From the IMG/VR virus record IMGVR_UViG_3300035188_000380, positions 1 to 31,955 of that record: a stretch of DNA of 31,955 bases, one strand, 5' to 3'. Source of the stretch: a virus. Made by a program: the position numbers and the translations under genes. Below, piece by piece: positions 7,970 through 13,846 of this stretch. A model generated the notes under the pieces. It did not search any database. It was not told the origin of the DNA and saw only the letters and a program-made list of their open reading frames with translations. Numbering within the stretch: position 1 is the first letter of the stretch; every line of letters starts with the position of its first letter.

Positions 7970-8719
7970 GTGACCATTGTCCAAGGCTGGAAACGTGTGA
8001 TGGCTGTCGGGTGCAGTCACGGCAACAGGGCCAACAAGGATGCATTGGCTGCTGCCCTGCTTTTTCGGGAGCAATTTAGACCCGATGAGGTGATCCACCT
8101 GGGGGACGCTTACGACCTTGCCAGCCTTCGCGCAGGCTCTTTGGCCAACCCTGACGACTCGGATCATGCGGACGACTATCTGGACGACATCGAGTGTGGT
8201 CGAGACTTTCTAAATGCCTTGAGGCCGACGGTGTTCATCCTGGGCAACCACGATCAAAGAGCTTTGAAGTACCTGCATCACCACAACACCGTGGTGCGTG
8301 GTTTTGCTGAAGCCATCTGGGATAAGATGTGTGAGCCAATCAAACGGCATGCCCGGGTGTTCATCAAACACCACGACGTCCTTCCTCGAAGCTGGTACGC
8401 GCTGGGAGGCTACAAGTGGGGCCATGGTCTACTTTACTCGGAAAACTTCCTGCGCGACACCGCAGAGACATGGGGCAACACCGTGGTGGCCCATGCGCAT
8501 CGCGCAGGCATGGCTACAGGGCGCCGCAGCGACAATCCGGTGTGTCTGTCGCCCGGGACACTGGCGGACGCGCCTTGCATGGACTACGCCCTAAAGCGAA
8601 GGGGCACGCTGGCTTGGTCGCATGGCATTGTTTTCGGCGAATACACCGACACCACCGCCCAACTCTACGTTCATCAATGGCCCCAAGGAGAAAAGCTATG
8701 GAATCTGCCGAGCTTTTAA
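7970..8719 (+). CDS. Calcineurin-like metallophosphoesterase
   Basis: 249 residues from a GTG at 7970 that has a GAGGT sequence upstream; a TTG at 7958 or an ATG at 8000 are alternatives, but the ATG would cut the first beta strand. Metallophosphoesterase motifs appear in order: GCSHGN (residues 14-19), LGDAYDL (44-50), LGNHDQR (91-97), a GH pair (KWGHG) and AHAH near residue 180. The first motif, normally D-x-H, reads C-S-H, so one metal ligand is replaced. Phage members of this family often carry Cys or Ser there, to my recollection. It is predicted to be a cytoplasmic phosphodiesterase or phosphatase acting on nucleic acid or a nucleotide; the substrate is unknown. The 3' end overlaps the next gene by 22 bases. 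Confidence 0.8.
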   Translation: MTIVQGWKRVMAVGCSHGNRANKDALAAALLFREQFRPDEVIHLGDAYDLASLRAGSLANPDDSDHADDYLDDIECGRDFLNALRPTVFILGNHDQRALKYLHHHNTVVRGFAEAIWDKMCEPIKRHARVFIKHHDVLPRSWYALGGYKWGHGLLYSENFLRDTAETWGNTVVAHAHRAGMATGRRSDNPVCLSPGTLADAPCMDYALKRRGTLAWSHGIVFGEYTDTTAQLYVHQWPQGEKLWNLPSF

Positions 8720-8955
8720 GGCGCATCCGGGACGAGATCCAGCGCAAGGTTGAGGTCCCGGCCCCCGAATGGAAAACCGCGCTCCAGTGGGGCAAGGAAT
8801 GGGGACTTGCGAGGGCTCAGACCAATCAAATGCTAACCTCGGCGGTCAAGAACGGCATCATGGAGTTCAAGACATTTCGGATTCCGATGCCAACCCGCGC
8901 ATCTTACCCAGTACCACACTACCGATGCGTTTCTTCAACAAATTCAAGCCGTTGA
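8698..8955 (+). CDS. Small helical protein, possible winged-helix DNA-binding protein
   Basis: 85 residues. The ATG at 8698 follows an AAGGAGAAA stretch at 8684-8692 that serves as a ribosome binding site inside the end of the phosphoesterase gene. The middle (TALQWGKEWGLARAQTNQML then SAVKNGIMEFKTFRI) has the spacing of a helix-turn-helix followed by a short wing. That resemblance is all that supports a DNA-binding role. The end overlaps the next ATG (8925) by 31 bases in another frame. Confidence 0.5.
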   Translation: MESAELLRRIRDEIQRKVEVPAPEWKTALQWGKEWGLARAQTNQMLTSAVKNGIMEFKTFRIPMPTRASYPVPHYRCVSSTNSSR

Positions 8956-9107
8956 TCGAGGTCGAGGTGGTCACGCTCGACGCCAAGCTGCGGGTCGGTG
9001 AGACCAAGTGGGATGCCGTGGTCTACCGCAGGATCGACGACGGCCAGATCCATTGCCGTCCCAAGGCTGAGTTCTTCGCCAAATTCGTGCTGATCGCAAA
9101 GAAGTGA
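8925..9107 (+). CDS. Small hypothetical protein
   Basis: 60 residues, basic, with a short beta-rich pattern (IEVEVVTLDAKLRVGETKWD). No motif is recognised. It overlaps the preceding gene by 31 bases and is followed by a 187-base non-coding stretch, so it probably ends the phosphoesterase transcription unit. The reading frame is supported mainly by codon use and tight packing; it could be spurious. Confidence 0.4.
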   Translation: MRFFNKFKPLIEVEVVTLDAKLRVGETKWDAVVYRRIDDGQIHCRPKAEFFAKFVLIAKK

Positions 9108-9294
9108 GCCCTGTTTGACCCCTGCAAACATTGGGTTTGCTCTCAAATCTACAGAAAAACAGTTTTTTGTGTAGACGGGAGACATGGTCTCGTTCATCTT
9201 GATCACGTCGAAGGCAACAACACTTTAGGCCCGGGTGGGGCCAATACCACCCAACCAGGGGCGCGACTGGCCAACGCGCACAACTTTCCAAACC
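9108..9294. other. Non-coding spacer with a hairpin, before the endolysin
   Basis: No convincing gene is seen in these 187 bases; a 14-codon ATG frame at 9184 is too short to support. A hairpin occupies 9148-9175. A palindrome gagac-atg-gtctc lies at 9180-9192. The 3' end is an A/C-rich leader running into the endolysin ATG. The spacer probably holds a terminator for the upstream unit, a promoter for the downstream unit, or both. Confidence 0.4.
9148..9175 (+). terminator. Hairpin, possible transcription terminator
   Basis: The bases tctaca and tgtaga pair over six positions. After a G-G mismatch, aaaaa pairs with ttttt, leaving a short loop around cagt. The arm contains the T-run rather than being followed by one, so intrinsic termination is uncertain. 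An RNA-processing or stability role is equally possible. Confidence 0.3.
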
Positions 9295-9630
9295 ATGACC
9301 ACTCTTTCCAACCTAATCACCGCCCTGATCATCGTAGAAAGCAGCGGCAACGATCAGGCCATCGGCGACAACGGACGCGCCCTCGGGCCCCTGCAGATCC
9401 ACCGCGCGGTGGTTCTGGATGTGAACCGGATCACCGGGTCGAATTACCGCTGGGAGTCTATGACCAACAGGGCGCAGGCCCGTGCGGTCTGTGAGGCCTA
9501 CCTGAAGCACTGGGGCAAGGGCAAGACGACCGAGGAGCAGGCCCGGATATGGAATGCGGGACCTCAGGGACACAAGAAGAAGACGGCAACTCAAGCCTAC
9601 TGGCTCAAAGTTCAACGCAATCTGAAATGA
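9295..9630 (+). CDS. Endolysin, lysozyme-like transglycosylase
   Basis: 111 residues. The N-terminal half has the goose-lysozyme/SLT pattern: a catalytic Glu in IIVESSGND (E15), then IGDNGRALGPLQI, in which G-x-L/P-x-Q-I forms the substrate loop, and a later A-R-x-W-N-A-G-P (residues near 84-91) matching the N-A-G motif of lytic transglycosylases. It should cleave the glycan backbone of peptidoglycan at lysis. There is no signal peptide, so release to the wall would need the holin-like proteins encoded at 26179-26531. The ATG at 9295 was chosen because the A/C-rich leader ends there and the fold starts a few residues later. Confidence 0.8.
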   Translation: MTTLSNLITALIIVESSGNDQAIGDNGRALGPLQIHRAVVLDVNRITGSNYRWESMTNRAQARAVCEAYLKHWGKGKTTEEQARIWNAGPQGHKKKTATQAYWLKVQRNLK

Positions 9631-9764
9631 CCAAACCCAAAACCATCAACGTGACACCCACCACCCACAAGGCCCTGCGAGACTACTGCCTCGCTTACGG
9701 CCTGAAAATGCAGGCAGTAGCCGACAAGGCTATCATGACATGGCTGAGAAAGGCGGCAAAGTGA
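9627..9764 (+). CDS. Small ribbon-helix-helix-like protein
   Basis: 45 residues. A beta-strand-like start (KTINVTPTTHKAL) is followed by two helices (DYCLAYGLKMQAVADKAI and MTWLRKAAK), the layout of ribbon-helix-helix repressors. It is coupled by ATGA overlap to the endolysin and by overlap to the resolvase gene. A transcription regulator of the early genes is possible but not shown. Confidence 0.5.
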   Translation: MTKPKTINVTPTTHKALRDYCLAYGLKMQAVADKAIMTWLRKAAK

Positions 9765-10216
9765 AGCGCATCCTTGCAATCGACCCGGGCCTATCGGGCG
9801 GCCTGGCTTTCTACGGCCGCAGCGGCGTGACGCTGGACGCCATGCCTGTCACCGACGCCGATGTGCGCGACCTAGTGCTCGACAGGCTGGGTGTGTCAGA
9901 CGTGGTCTACATCGAGAAGGTGGGCGGCTATGTGGGCGGCAAGGGCGCTCCCGGGTCGGCCATGTTCAACTTCGGGCGCAACGTGGGCTTCCTGCACGGC
10001 CTTATCGCAAGCACCAAGACCCGTGTGATTGAGGTGCCACCACAACGCTGGCAGAAGACGATTGGGGCCGGCACCTCAAAGACGCACGGGAATGGCTGGA
10101 AGGCCCACCTGAAGGGCTTGGCGCAGCAGAGGCAGCCCAATCTGCACATCACGCTCAAGACTGCGGACGCCGTGCTGATCCTTGAGCACGCCATGATTGC
10201 GGAGGGACTCAAATGA
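9761..10216 (+). CDS. RuvC-like Holliday junction resolvase
   Basis: 151 residues from the GTG at 9761, which overlaps the previous TGA and follows an AGGCGG sequence; an ATG at 9740 would add seven residues. The RNase H-fold acidic residues are visible: D8 in IDPGLSGG, E52 in VVYIEKV and D136 in LKTADAVLI. A KTHGNGWKAH segment near residues 107-116 contributes basic residues. The family cleaves four-way or branched DNA, which phages need to resolve recombination and replication intermediates before packaging. It starts a chain of 4-base-overlap genes running to 12998. Confidence 0.8.
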   Translation: MKRILAIDPGLSGGLAFYGRSGVTLDAMPVTDADVRDLVLDRLGVSDVVYIEKVGGYVGGKGAPGSAMFNFGRNVGFLHGLIASTKTRVIEVPPQRWQKTIGAGTSKTHGNGWKAHLKGLAQQRQPNLHITLKTADAVLILEHAMIAEGLK

Positions 10217-10416
10217 GCAAAAAACAAACTAAAGCCGAAGAAACAATCCGCCTCACACTCAAAGGGCTTCTGTCTATCTATCTACAAGAGGAAAAACTAA
10301 GTGAGGTGTACAACGCAATCGAGCTGTATTGCCGTCGCAACAACCGAGGAATAGCAATCAACGAAGATAACACATTGGACTTTGTGGAAATGCAACAAGT
10401 GGAGGAATCGAAATGA
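10213..10416 (+). CDS. Small hypothetical early protein
   Basis: 67 residues, highly charged and helical (KAEETIRLTLKGLLSIYLQEEK), with no recognised motif. The ATG overlaps the resolvase stop, and GCGGAGGGA lies just upstream as a Shine-Dalgarno site within the resolvase coding end. It belongs to the tightly overlapped early gene run. Confidence 0.6.
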   Translation: MSKKQTKAEETIRLTLKGLLSIYLQEEKLSEVYNAIELYCRRNNRGIAINEDNTLDFVEMQQVEESK

Positions 10417-10763
10417 CTAAAGAACAAACAATCGAAGCCATCCGCATCATGCAGGCATTTGTGGATGGGAAGGAAGTGCGGTATAAAGCGCCTAACAATG
10501 AATGGCTTCCAACGAATAATCCGGCTTGGAATTGGTTTGATTGCGAATACCGCATCAAACCCACCCCTGTCCTCCGCCCGTGGACTGCGGATGAAGTTCC
10601 GCTGGGGGCGTGGATGAGGAGGGAGACAGATCCGAAATTCCGCTGGTTGATACTTAATGTGGGAAATGATGATATGAGGATGGATTTCTATTTAAAGAAC
10701 GAACACTCCACCGACGGCGGCAAAACATGGCACCCGTGCGGGGTGATGGAGGAGGGGGAATGA
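10413..10763 (+). CDS. Conserved small phage protein of unknown function
   Basis: 116 residues. An N-terminal helix (IEAIRIMQAFVDGKEVRYK) is followed by a Trp-rich region (NEWLPTNNPAWNWFDCEYRIKP) and then LRPWTADEVPLGAWM. To my knowledge this I-x-x-G-x-x-V-x-Y-R ... YRIKP ... PW-x-x-x-EVP layout is common among uncharacterised phage proteins. The start overlaps the previous TGA, with GGAGG seven bases upstream. Confidence 0.65.
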   Translation: MTKEQTIEAIRIMQAFVDGKEVRYKAPNNEWLPTNNPAWNWFDCEYRIKPTPVLRPWTADEVPLGAWMRRETDPKFRWLILNVGNDDMRMDFYLKNEHSTDGGKTWHPCGVMEEGE

Positions 10764-11092
10764 GCAACCAACCAAACCCAAACGTGTTTTTCCAAGGCGA
10801 GGACATGGGAATCGGAAACTTTCCAATCAAAGGAGGAAAAATCAACGACGGAGGACCGGCGTTTCCAGAAGTCCGCGTTCGTGATGGCGACAACTACAAC
10901 GCTCCAACAAAGGTCTATTATCAAGGCATGACCCTTCGCCAGTACGCAGCCATCAAGTTGTGCGTACCTGACAGCGGGTTGCCGTGGCTGGACGATATGA
11001 TTGCGAAGTCGAGAAACTGCAACGTAGTCGATGGGACACTCGTAATGTTTAGGTCAACAGACGCATTGCTCAAAGCGAGGGAGGCGAAATGA
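10760..11092 (+). CDS. Small hypothetical early protein with KAREAK C-terminus
   Basis: 110 residues from the ATG at 10760, preceded by the strong Shine-Dalgarno GGAGGGGG. The protein contains GMTLRQYAAIKLCVPDSG, a helix seen in several small phage early proteins as GMTLRDYFAA-like. It ends in LLKAREAK; the bases coding this end supply the AGGGAGG site of the next gene. No biochemical role can be assigned. Confidence 0.65.
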   Translation: MSNQPNPNVFFQGEDMGIGNFPIKGGKINDGGPAFPEVRVRDGDNYNAPTKVYYQGMTLRQYAAIKLCVPDSGLPWLDDMIAKSRNCNVVDGTLVMFRSTDALLKAREAK

Positions 11093-11478
11093 ACGATCAT
11101 ATTCCTGACCTCACGAAAATGATCGGCGACACCCCAATATCAGACTCAACACCGCACAACGTGGCCGATCTGGGAATGCTGTGCAGGAGGTTGGAACGCG
11201 AACTCAACGCGGCCAATGAGCGCATTGAGCGGCTTCAAGCAGTCACCAATGACCCTCACGCGCTCTGGGCCAACTGGTTGCGTGGGAGCGTTGCTCTGCC
11301 GGTGGGCATCGGTGACGTAAGGGAGTATCAAGAGCGCATCAAGCGGTTGGAGGAGGCTTTAGAGTCCATTCGAGAATACTGGAACCGAGACAACAACAAT
11401 CGAGCATTGATAGACGCTTGCTGGTACGCAATCGACAAAGCGTCGGAGGCACTCGAAGCCAAGGAAGCAAAGCCGTGA
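11089..11478 (+). CDS. Coiled-coil early protein, paralogue A
   Basis: 129 residues. Residues about 13-47 (DTPISDSTPHNVADLGMLC then RRLERELNAANERIERLQ) are nearly repeated in the next gene, including an identical 42-base DNA run (11143-11184 against 11496-11537). A second heptad segment, ERIKRLEEALESI, recurs in paralogue C. It therefore looks like a two-module coiled-coil protein. It ends in LEAKEAKP, whose bases hold the Shine-Dalgarno site for the next GTG. Function is unknown; similar modular proteins are frequent in the accessory early regions of phages. Confidence 0.65.
   Translation: MNDHIPDLTKMIGDTPISDSTPHNVADLGMLCRRLERELNAANERIERLQAVTNDPHALWANWLRGSVALPVGIGDVREYQERIKRLEEALESIREYWNRDNNNRALIDACWYAIDKASEALEAKEAKP
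11142..11184 (+). repeat. Duplicated segment, copy 1 (with 11496-11537)
   Basis: Bases 11143-11184 are identical to 11496-11537 over 42 positions and code the same residues (DSTPHNVADLGMLC). Synonymous positions are unchanged, so the duplication or gene conversion is recent. Confidence 0.9.
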
Positions 11479-11687
11479 GCGACACCCCTATCTCCGACTC
11501 AACACCGCACAACGTGGCCGATCTGGGAATGCTGTGCCGCCAGCTCGAACGCAAACTTAACGCGGCTAATGACCGCATCAAGCGGCTGGAGGACGCTCTC
11601 CATCGCATTGCAAACACCGACTACCGCGGCAACCGCTCGACAGAATCACAAATCGCTTTTCAGGCGTTAACGGAGGCCAAGCCGTGA
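11475..11687 (+). CDS. Coiled-coil early protein, paralogue B
   Basis: 70 residues from a GTG at 11475 that overlaps the previous TGA. The start is fixed by alignment with paralogue A (both continue DTPISDSTPHNV) and by the AAGGAAG site upstream. It holds the shared N-terminal module plus DRIKRLEDALHRI and then a short unrelated tail ending in TEAKP. It looks like a shortened copy of the 11089 gene in which the segment between the two coiled-coil modules has been lost. Confidence 0.65.
   Translation: MSDTPISDSTPHNVADLGMLCRQLERKLNAANDRIKRLEDALHRIANTDYRGNRSTESQIAFQALTEAKP
11496..11537 (+). repeat. Duplicated segment, copy 2 (with 11143-11184)
   Basis: Second copy of the 42-base identical segment, about 353 bases downstream of the first. 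It lies at the N-terminus of paralogue B. Confidence 0.9.
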
Positions 11688-11896
11688 AGTATCGACCACC
11701 ACAACAGGGTCATTCCGCTGAGACTGCCGCAACGATAACTCGACTCAAGTACCGGATCAAGCGGTTGGAGGAGGCTCTGGGATGTGTAGTAGAGAGCTGC
11801 GATTATCTGCACCACCGAAAGAAGCATCAGCACGGATCGGGTGAACCGTGTCCAGTTGAGGAGTTAATCCGCAAAGCCAAGGAGGCCAAGCTGTGA
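11684..11896 (+). CDS. Coiled-coil early protein, paralogue C
   Basis: 70 residues from a GTG at 11684 overlapping the previous TGA, with CGGAGG upstream. It lacks the DTPISDSTPHNV module but has KYRIKRLEEALGCVV, whose DNA matches paralogue A over 21 bases (11756-11776 against 11338-11358). A Cys/His-rich part follows (CVVESCDYLHHRKKHQH then GEPCPVEE), which could bind a metal. It ends in KAKEAKL. Function is unknown. Confidence 0.6.
   Translation: MKYRPPQQGHSAETAATITRLKYRIKRLEEALGCVVESCDYLHHRKKHQHGSGEPCPVEELIRKAKEAKL
11876..11896 (+). promoter_or_regulatory. Repeated Shine-Dalgarno/stop/start junction
   Basis: The 21 bases code the end of one protein (AKEAKL), contain AAGGAGG, and finish in GTGA, where the GTG start of the next gene overlaps the TGA stop. 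An identical junction lies at 12300-12320, with four further identical bases upstream (11872-11875 and 12296-12299). Variants lie at 11458-11478, 11667-11687 and 12070-12090. Confidence 0.8.
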
Positions 11897-12090
11897 CTAT
11901 CACAATTAAGTCGTGGATTGTGCCAACACTCATCACCGTAATCCTGCTGTGCGTCATGTTCAGGCCATACCGTTCCAGTGGGCAGTATGACTTTGGAATG
12001 GTCTTTCGGCTGTTTTGGCTGATACCTATTGGAGCCGTTTGGATGGTTTACATGGGTGTACTTCTAATCATCAAGGAGGACAAGCTGTGA
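11893..12090 (+). CDS. Small two-helix membrane protein
   Basis: 65 residues from a GTG with AAGGAGG upstream. Two hydrophobic segments are visible, about residues 7-23 (WIVPTLITVILLCVMF) and 40-60 (LFWLIPIGAVWMVYMGVLLII), linked by a polar loop (RPYRSSGQYDFG). It is probably an inner-membrane protein. A holin is conceivable, but the position in the early gene run argues instead for a host-interaction role such as superinfection exclusion. It ends in KEDKL. Confidence 0.6.
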   Translation: MTITIKSWIVPTLITVILLCVMFRPYRSSGQYDFGMVFRLFWLIPIGAVWMVYMGVLLIIKEDKL

Positions 12091-12320
12091 GTGCAATGAA
12101 TTGCATTGGAACGATACTCAAACGGTTTCTTGGAATTGCGTGTTCTCATTATTGGCAACCGCTAAACGACAGTTTCCATGGCTCACATTCTCACTGGGAC
12201 GTCGCATTCAATGTTAAACGAAAATGGAAATGCATCCATTGCGGTAAGCAGACGCTTTCAGCAAATCCAATTAGCTTCATCAATCAAAATAGAAACAAAG
12301 CCAAGGAGGCCAAGCTGTGA
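12087..12320 (+). CDS. Small zinc-ribbon-like protein
   Basis: 77 residues from the GTG at 12087 (SD AAGGAGG). Candidate zinc ligands are CSH near residues 19-21, several His (HGSHSH) and a C-x-x-C knuckle, WKCIHCGKQT. The N-terminus is hydrophobic and basic (CIGTILKRFLGIAC). The C-terminus KAKEAKL is identical to that of paralogue C because the junction DNA is the same. A nucleic-acid or protein-binding role is plausible but unproven. Confidence 0.6.
   Translation: MSAMNCIGTILKRFLGIACSHYWQPLNDSFHGSHSHWDVAFNVKRKWKCIHCGKQTLSANPISFINQNRNKAKEAKL
12300..12320 (+). promoter_or_regulatory. Repeated Shine-Dalgarno/stop/start junction (second identical copy)
   Basis: Identical to 11876-11896, including AAGGAGG and the GTGA overlap. 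The genes on either side are unrelated to those at the first copy. Confidence 0.8.
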
Positions 12321-12655
12321 GCATTATCAAGATAAGCCAGTTTATCAACGAGCCGTGGCGAGACGTTGGATTGGACGCAGAGAAACGAGGGGTTGAAATC
12401 TGCCAGCGCAACGGGATTGAGAAACCGGAGGCCAACATGGTGATGATTATTGGATTGTGCGATATTGTAACCAAGCTAGAGCAGGAGAACGGCGCTTTCC
12501 GCGCCGGCAAGGAACTGGAAGAGGCCCGAGCCAAGATCGTACACCTGGAGGACCGCATCAACCGAGCCGCAACAGCGTTCTTCCGAGACGGCTCAGATGG
12601 TAAGGTTGCATCTGGAATGCTGACGATATTAGAGGAGGGGAGAAACAAACCATGA
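12317..12655 (+). CDS. Hypothetical helical early protein
   Basis: 112 residues from a GTG in the shared junction. A helical C-terminal half (KELEEARAKIVHLEDRINRAATAF) is coiled-coil-like and distantly resembles the RIKRLEEAL modules of the neighbours. No motif for catalysis is seen. The stop overlaps the next ATG, which has GAGGAGGGG upstream. Confidence 0.6.
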   Translation: MSIIKISQFINEPWRDVGLDAEKRGVEICQRNGIEKPEANMVMIIGLCDIVTKLEQENGAFRAGKELEEARAKIVHLEDRINRAATAFFRDGSDGKVASGMLTILEEGRNKP

Positions 12656-12810
12656 CATTCTCCAATGACATTCAGCGGATAATGAAAGAGGGCACTGGCC
12701 TTCGGGTATTATCTAAACAAGAGATCGGGCAAACACAACGGGCGATAAAAGAAAAGAAGGTTGAGTTTACCAGCTTTTGGAATCGCAAGCGCGGAAAGGC
12801 AACAAAATGA
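12652..12810 (+). CDS. Small basic hypothetical protein
   Basis: 52 residues from the ATG at 12652, strongly basic at the C-terminus (FWNRKRGKATK). Both ends overlap neighbours by four bases (ATGA) and a strong Shine-Dalgarno site precedes it. The tight packing is the main support. It may bind nucleic acid, but nothing specific shows this. Confidence 0.5.
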   Translation: MTFSNDIQRIMKEGTGLRVLSKQEIGQTQRAIKEKKVEFTSFWNRKRGKATK

Positions 12811-12998
12811 ACGACAAGCAGACAATCAATACGATGATGGAATACGGCGGGTCATTTGTTCGTAAACTTGGCGCTGCCGCCTATGTGGCAGACGAGGAGA
12901 ACCTTGCCAAGATCAAAGCGACATGGCCCGACTACTGGGCGAAATACAGCCGTATGGCAAAACAACTTTCAGAGGTTGAAAAACAAGCCTCTAGGTAA
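12807..12998 (+). CDS. Small hypothetical protein
   Basis: 63 residues from the ATG at 12807. It is helical and contains a pattern (ADEENLAKIKATWPDYWAKYSRMA) often seen in small phage early proteins, with a predicted amphipathic helix ending in KQLSEVEKQ. It ends the run of 4-base-overlap genes. A 23-base A/C-rich leader with no Shine-Dalgarno site separates it from the replication genes. Confidence 0.6.
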   Translation: MNDKQTINTMMEYGGSFVRKLGAAAYVADEENLAKIKATWPDYWAKYSRMAKQLSEVEKQASR

Positions 12999-13021
12999 AC
13001 AACAACACAACAAAGAACAAC

Positions 13022-13762
13022 ATGGGAATCACAGTATCAAAAAAACAAGGCGGCGGGAATTTTACACCCTGCCCGGAATACACAGGCCGAGCGGTCTGCA
13101 TCGACATTACTCCGCTAAAAACCTACGAGACCGAGCATGGCACCAAGCAAAAATTCAAGATCGCCTTCGAGATCGACATTCTGGACAAATCACGCAACCC
13201 GGTGCAGCCCTGGGTGATTATGACGGCACCGATGACGGCCAGCCTGCATGAGAAAGGAATCCTGACCAAGTTCCTCAAGGACTGGTATGGCCGGGCCCTA
13301 ACGGCCGAGGAGACAGTCAGCCTCGACTTGGATACATTGATCGGCCGACCAGCCACCTTGGTCATTGCCCACGAGTTGAGCGAGGACGGTTCCAGGACCT
13401 ACAGCAACATCAAGCTCATCATGCCCCACAAGAGCGGTGAGCCCCTTAAACCCTCGGGCCTGTGGGTCCGTATGCAAGACCGGCCGCCGAAGGATGACGA
13501 TAAGGCGAAGACCGTGACGCCGGCAACTGCGGCGCCGGTCAAGATCGGTGACATTAAGGTGCATGTCGGTAAGTTCCGAGGCATTGCCCTGTCGGAGCTG
13601 ACCCACGAAGCCGTGCGGGGCCTTGCCGAGCATTGGCTGCCTAAGGCCAAGGTCAATTCGGGCAAGAGCCCTGAGGACATCCTGCTGATCGGTGCTGTGA
13701 CTCAGCGCATGGAGGAGATCAGCGCACAGGAAGATCCCACCGATTCAGACGTTCCATTCTGA
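13022..13762 (+). CDS. Single-stranded DNA-binding-like replication protein
   Basis: 246 residues. The N-terminal 140 residues are beta-rich with a conserved layout (CPEYTGRAVCIDITPLK, then FEIDILDK, then IGRPATLVI) like phage ssDNA-binding proteins with an OB-type fold. A Lys/Pro-rich linker follows (PPKDDDKAKTVTPATAAP). A small C-terminal domain (HVGKFRGIALSELTHEAVRGL) resembles the FGK-x-x-G-x-x-L domain seen in RNase T-related proteins. The last nine residues, DPTDSDVPF, match the acidic D-D-x-[IV]-P-F tip by which bacterial SSB recruits partner proteins. It precedes the exonuclease, initiator and helicase genes. The leader is A/C-rich. Confidence 0.65.
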   Translation: MGITVSKKQGGGNFTPCPEYTGRAVCIDITPLKTYETEHGTKQKFKIAFEIDILDKSRNPVQPWVIMTAPMTASLHEKGILTKFLKDWYGRALTAEETVSLDLDTLIGRPATLVIAHELSEDGSRTYSNIKLIMPHKSGEPLKPSGLWVRMQDRPPKDDDKAKTVTPATAAPVKIGDIKVHVGKFRGIALSELTHEAVRGLAEHWLPKAKVNSGKSPEDILLIGAVTQRMEEISAQEDPTDSDVPF

Positions 13763-13846
13763 TCCTTTGACTGACTCGTAGGAAGCCGGGGGCGCGTATC
13801 GGCCGACAAACGCGCATCAACTACTAACCCAAAGCAATTTAGCAAT
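13763..13846 (+). promoter_or_regulatory. Leader with hairpin before the exonuclease gene
   Basis: In this 84-base gap GCGCGT (13792-13797) pairs with ACGCGC (13810-13815). The 12-base loop contains the self-complementary tcggccga, which could allow loop-loop pairing between two transcripts. There is no T-run after it. The last 25 bases are an A/C-rich leader up to the ATG. Confidence 0.4.
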
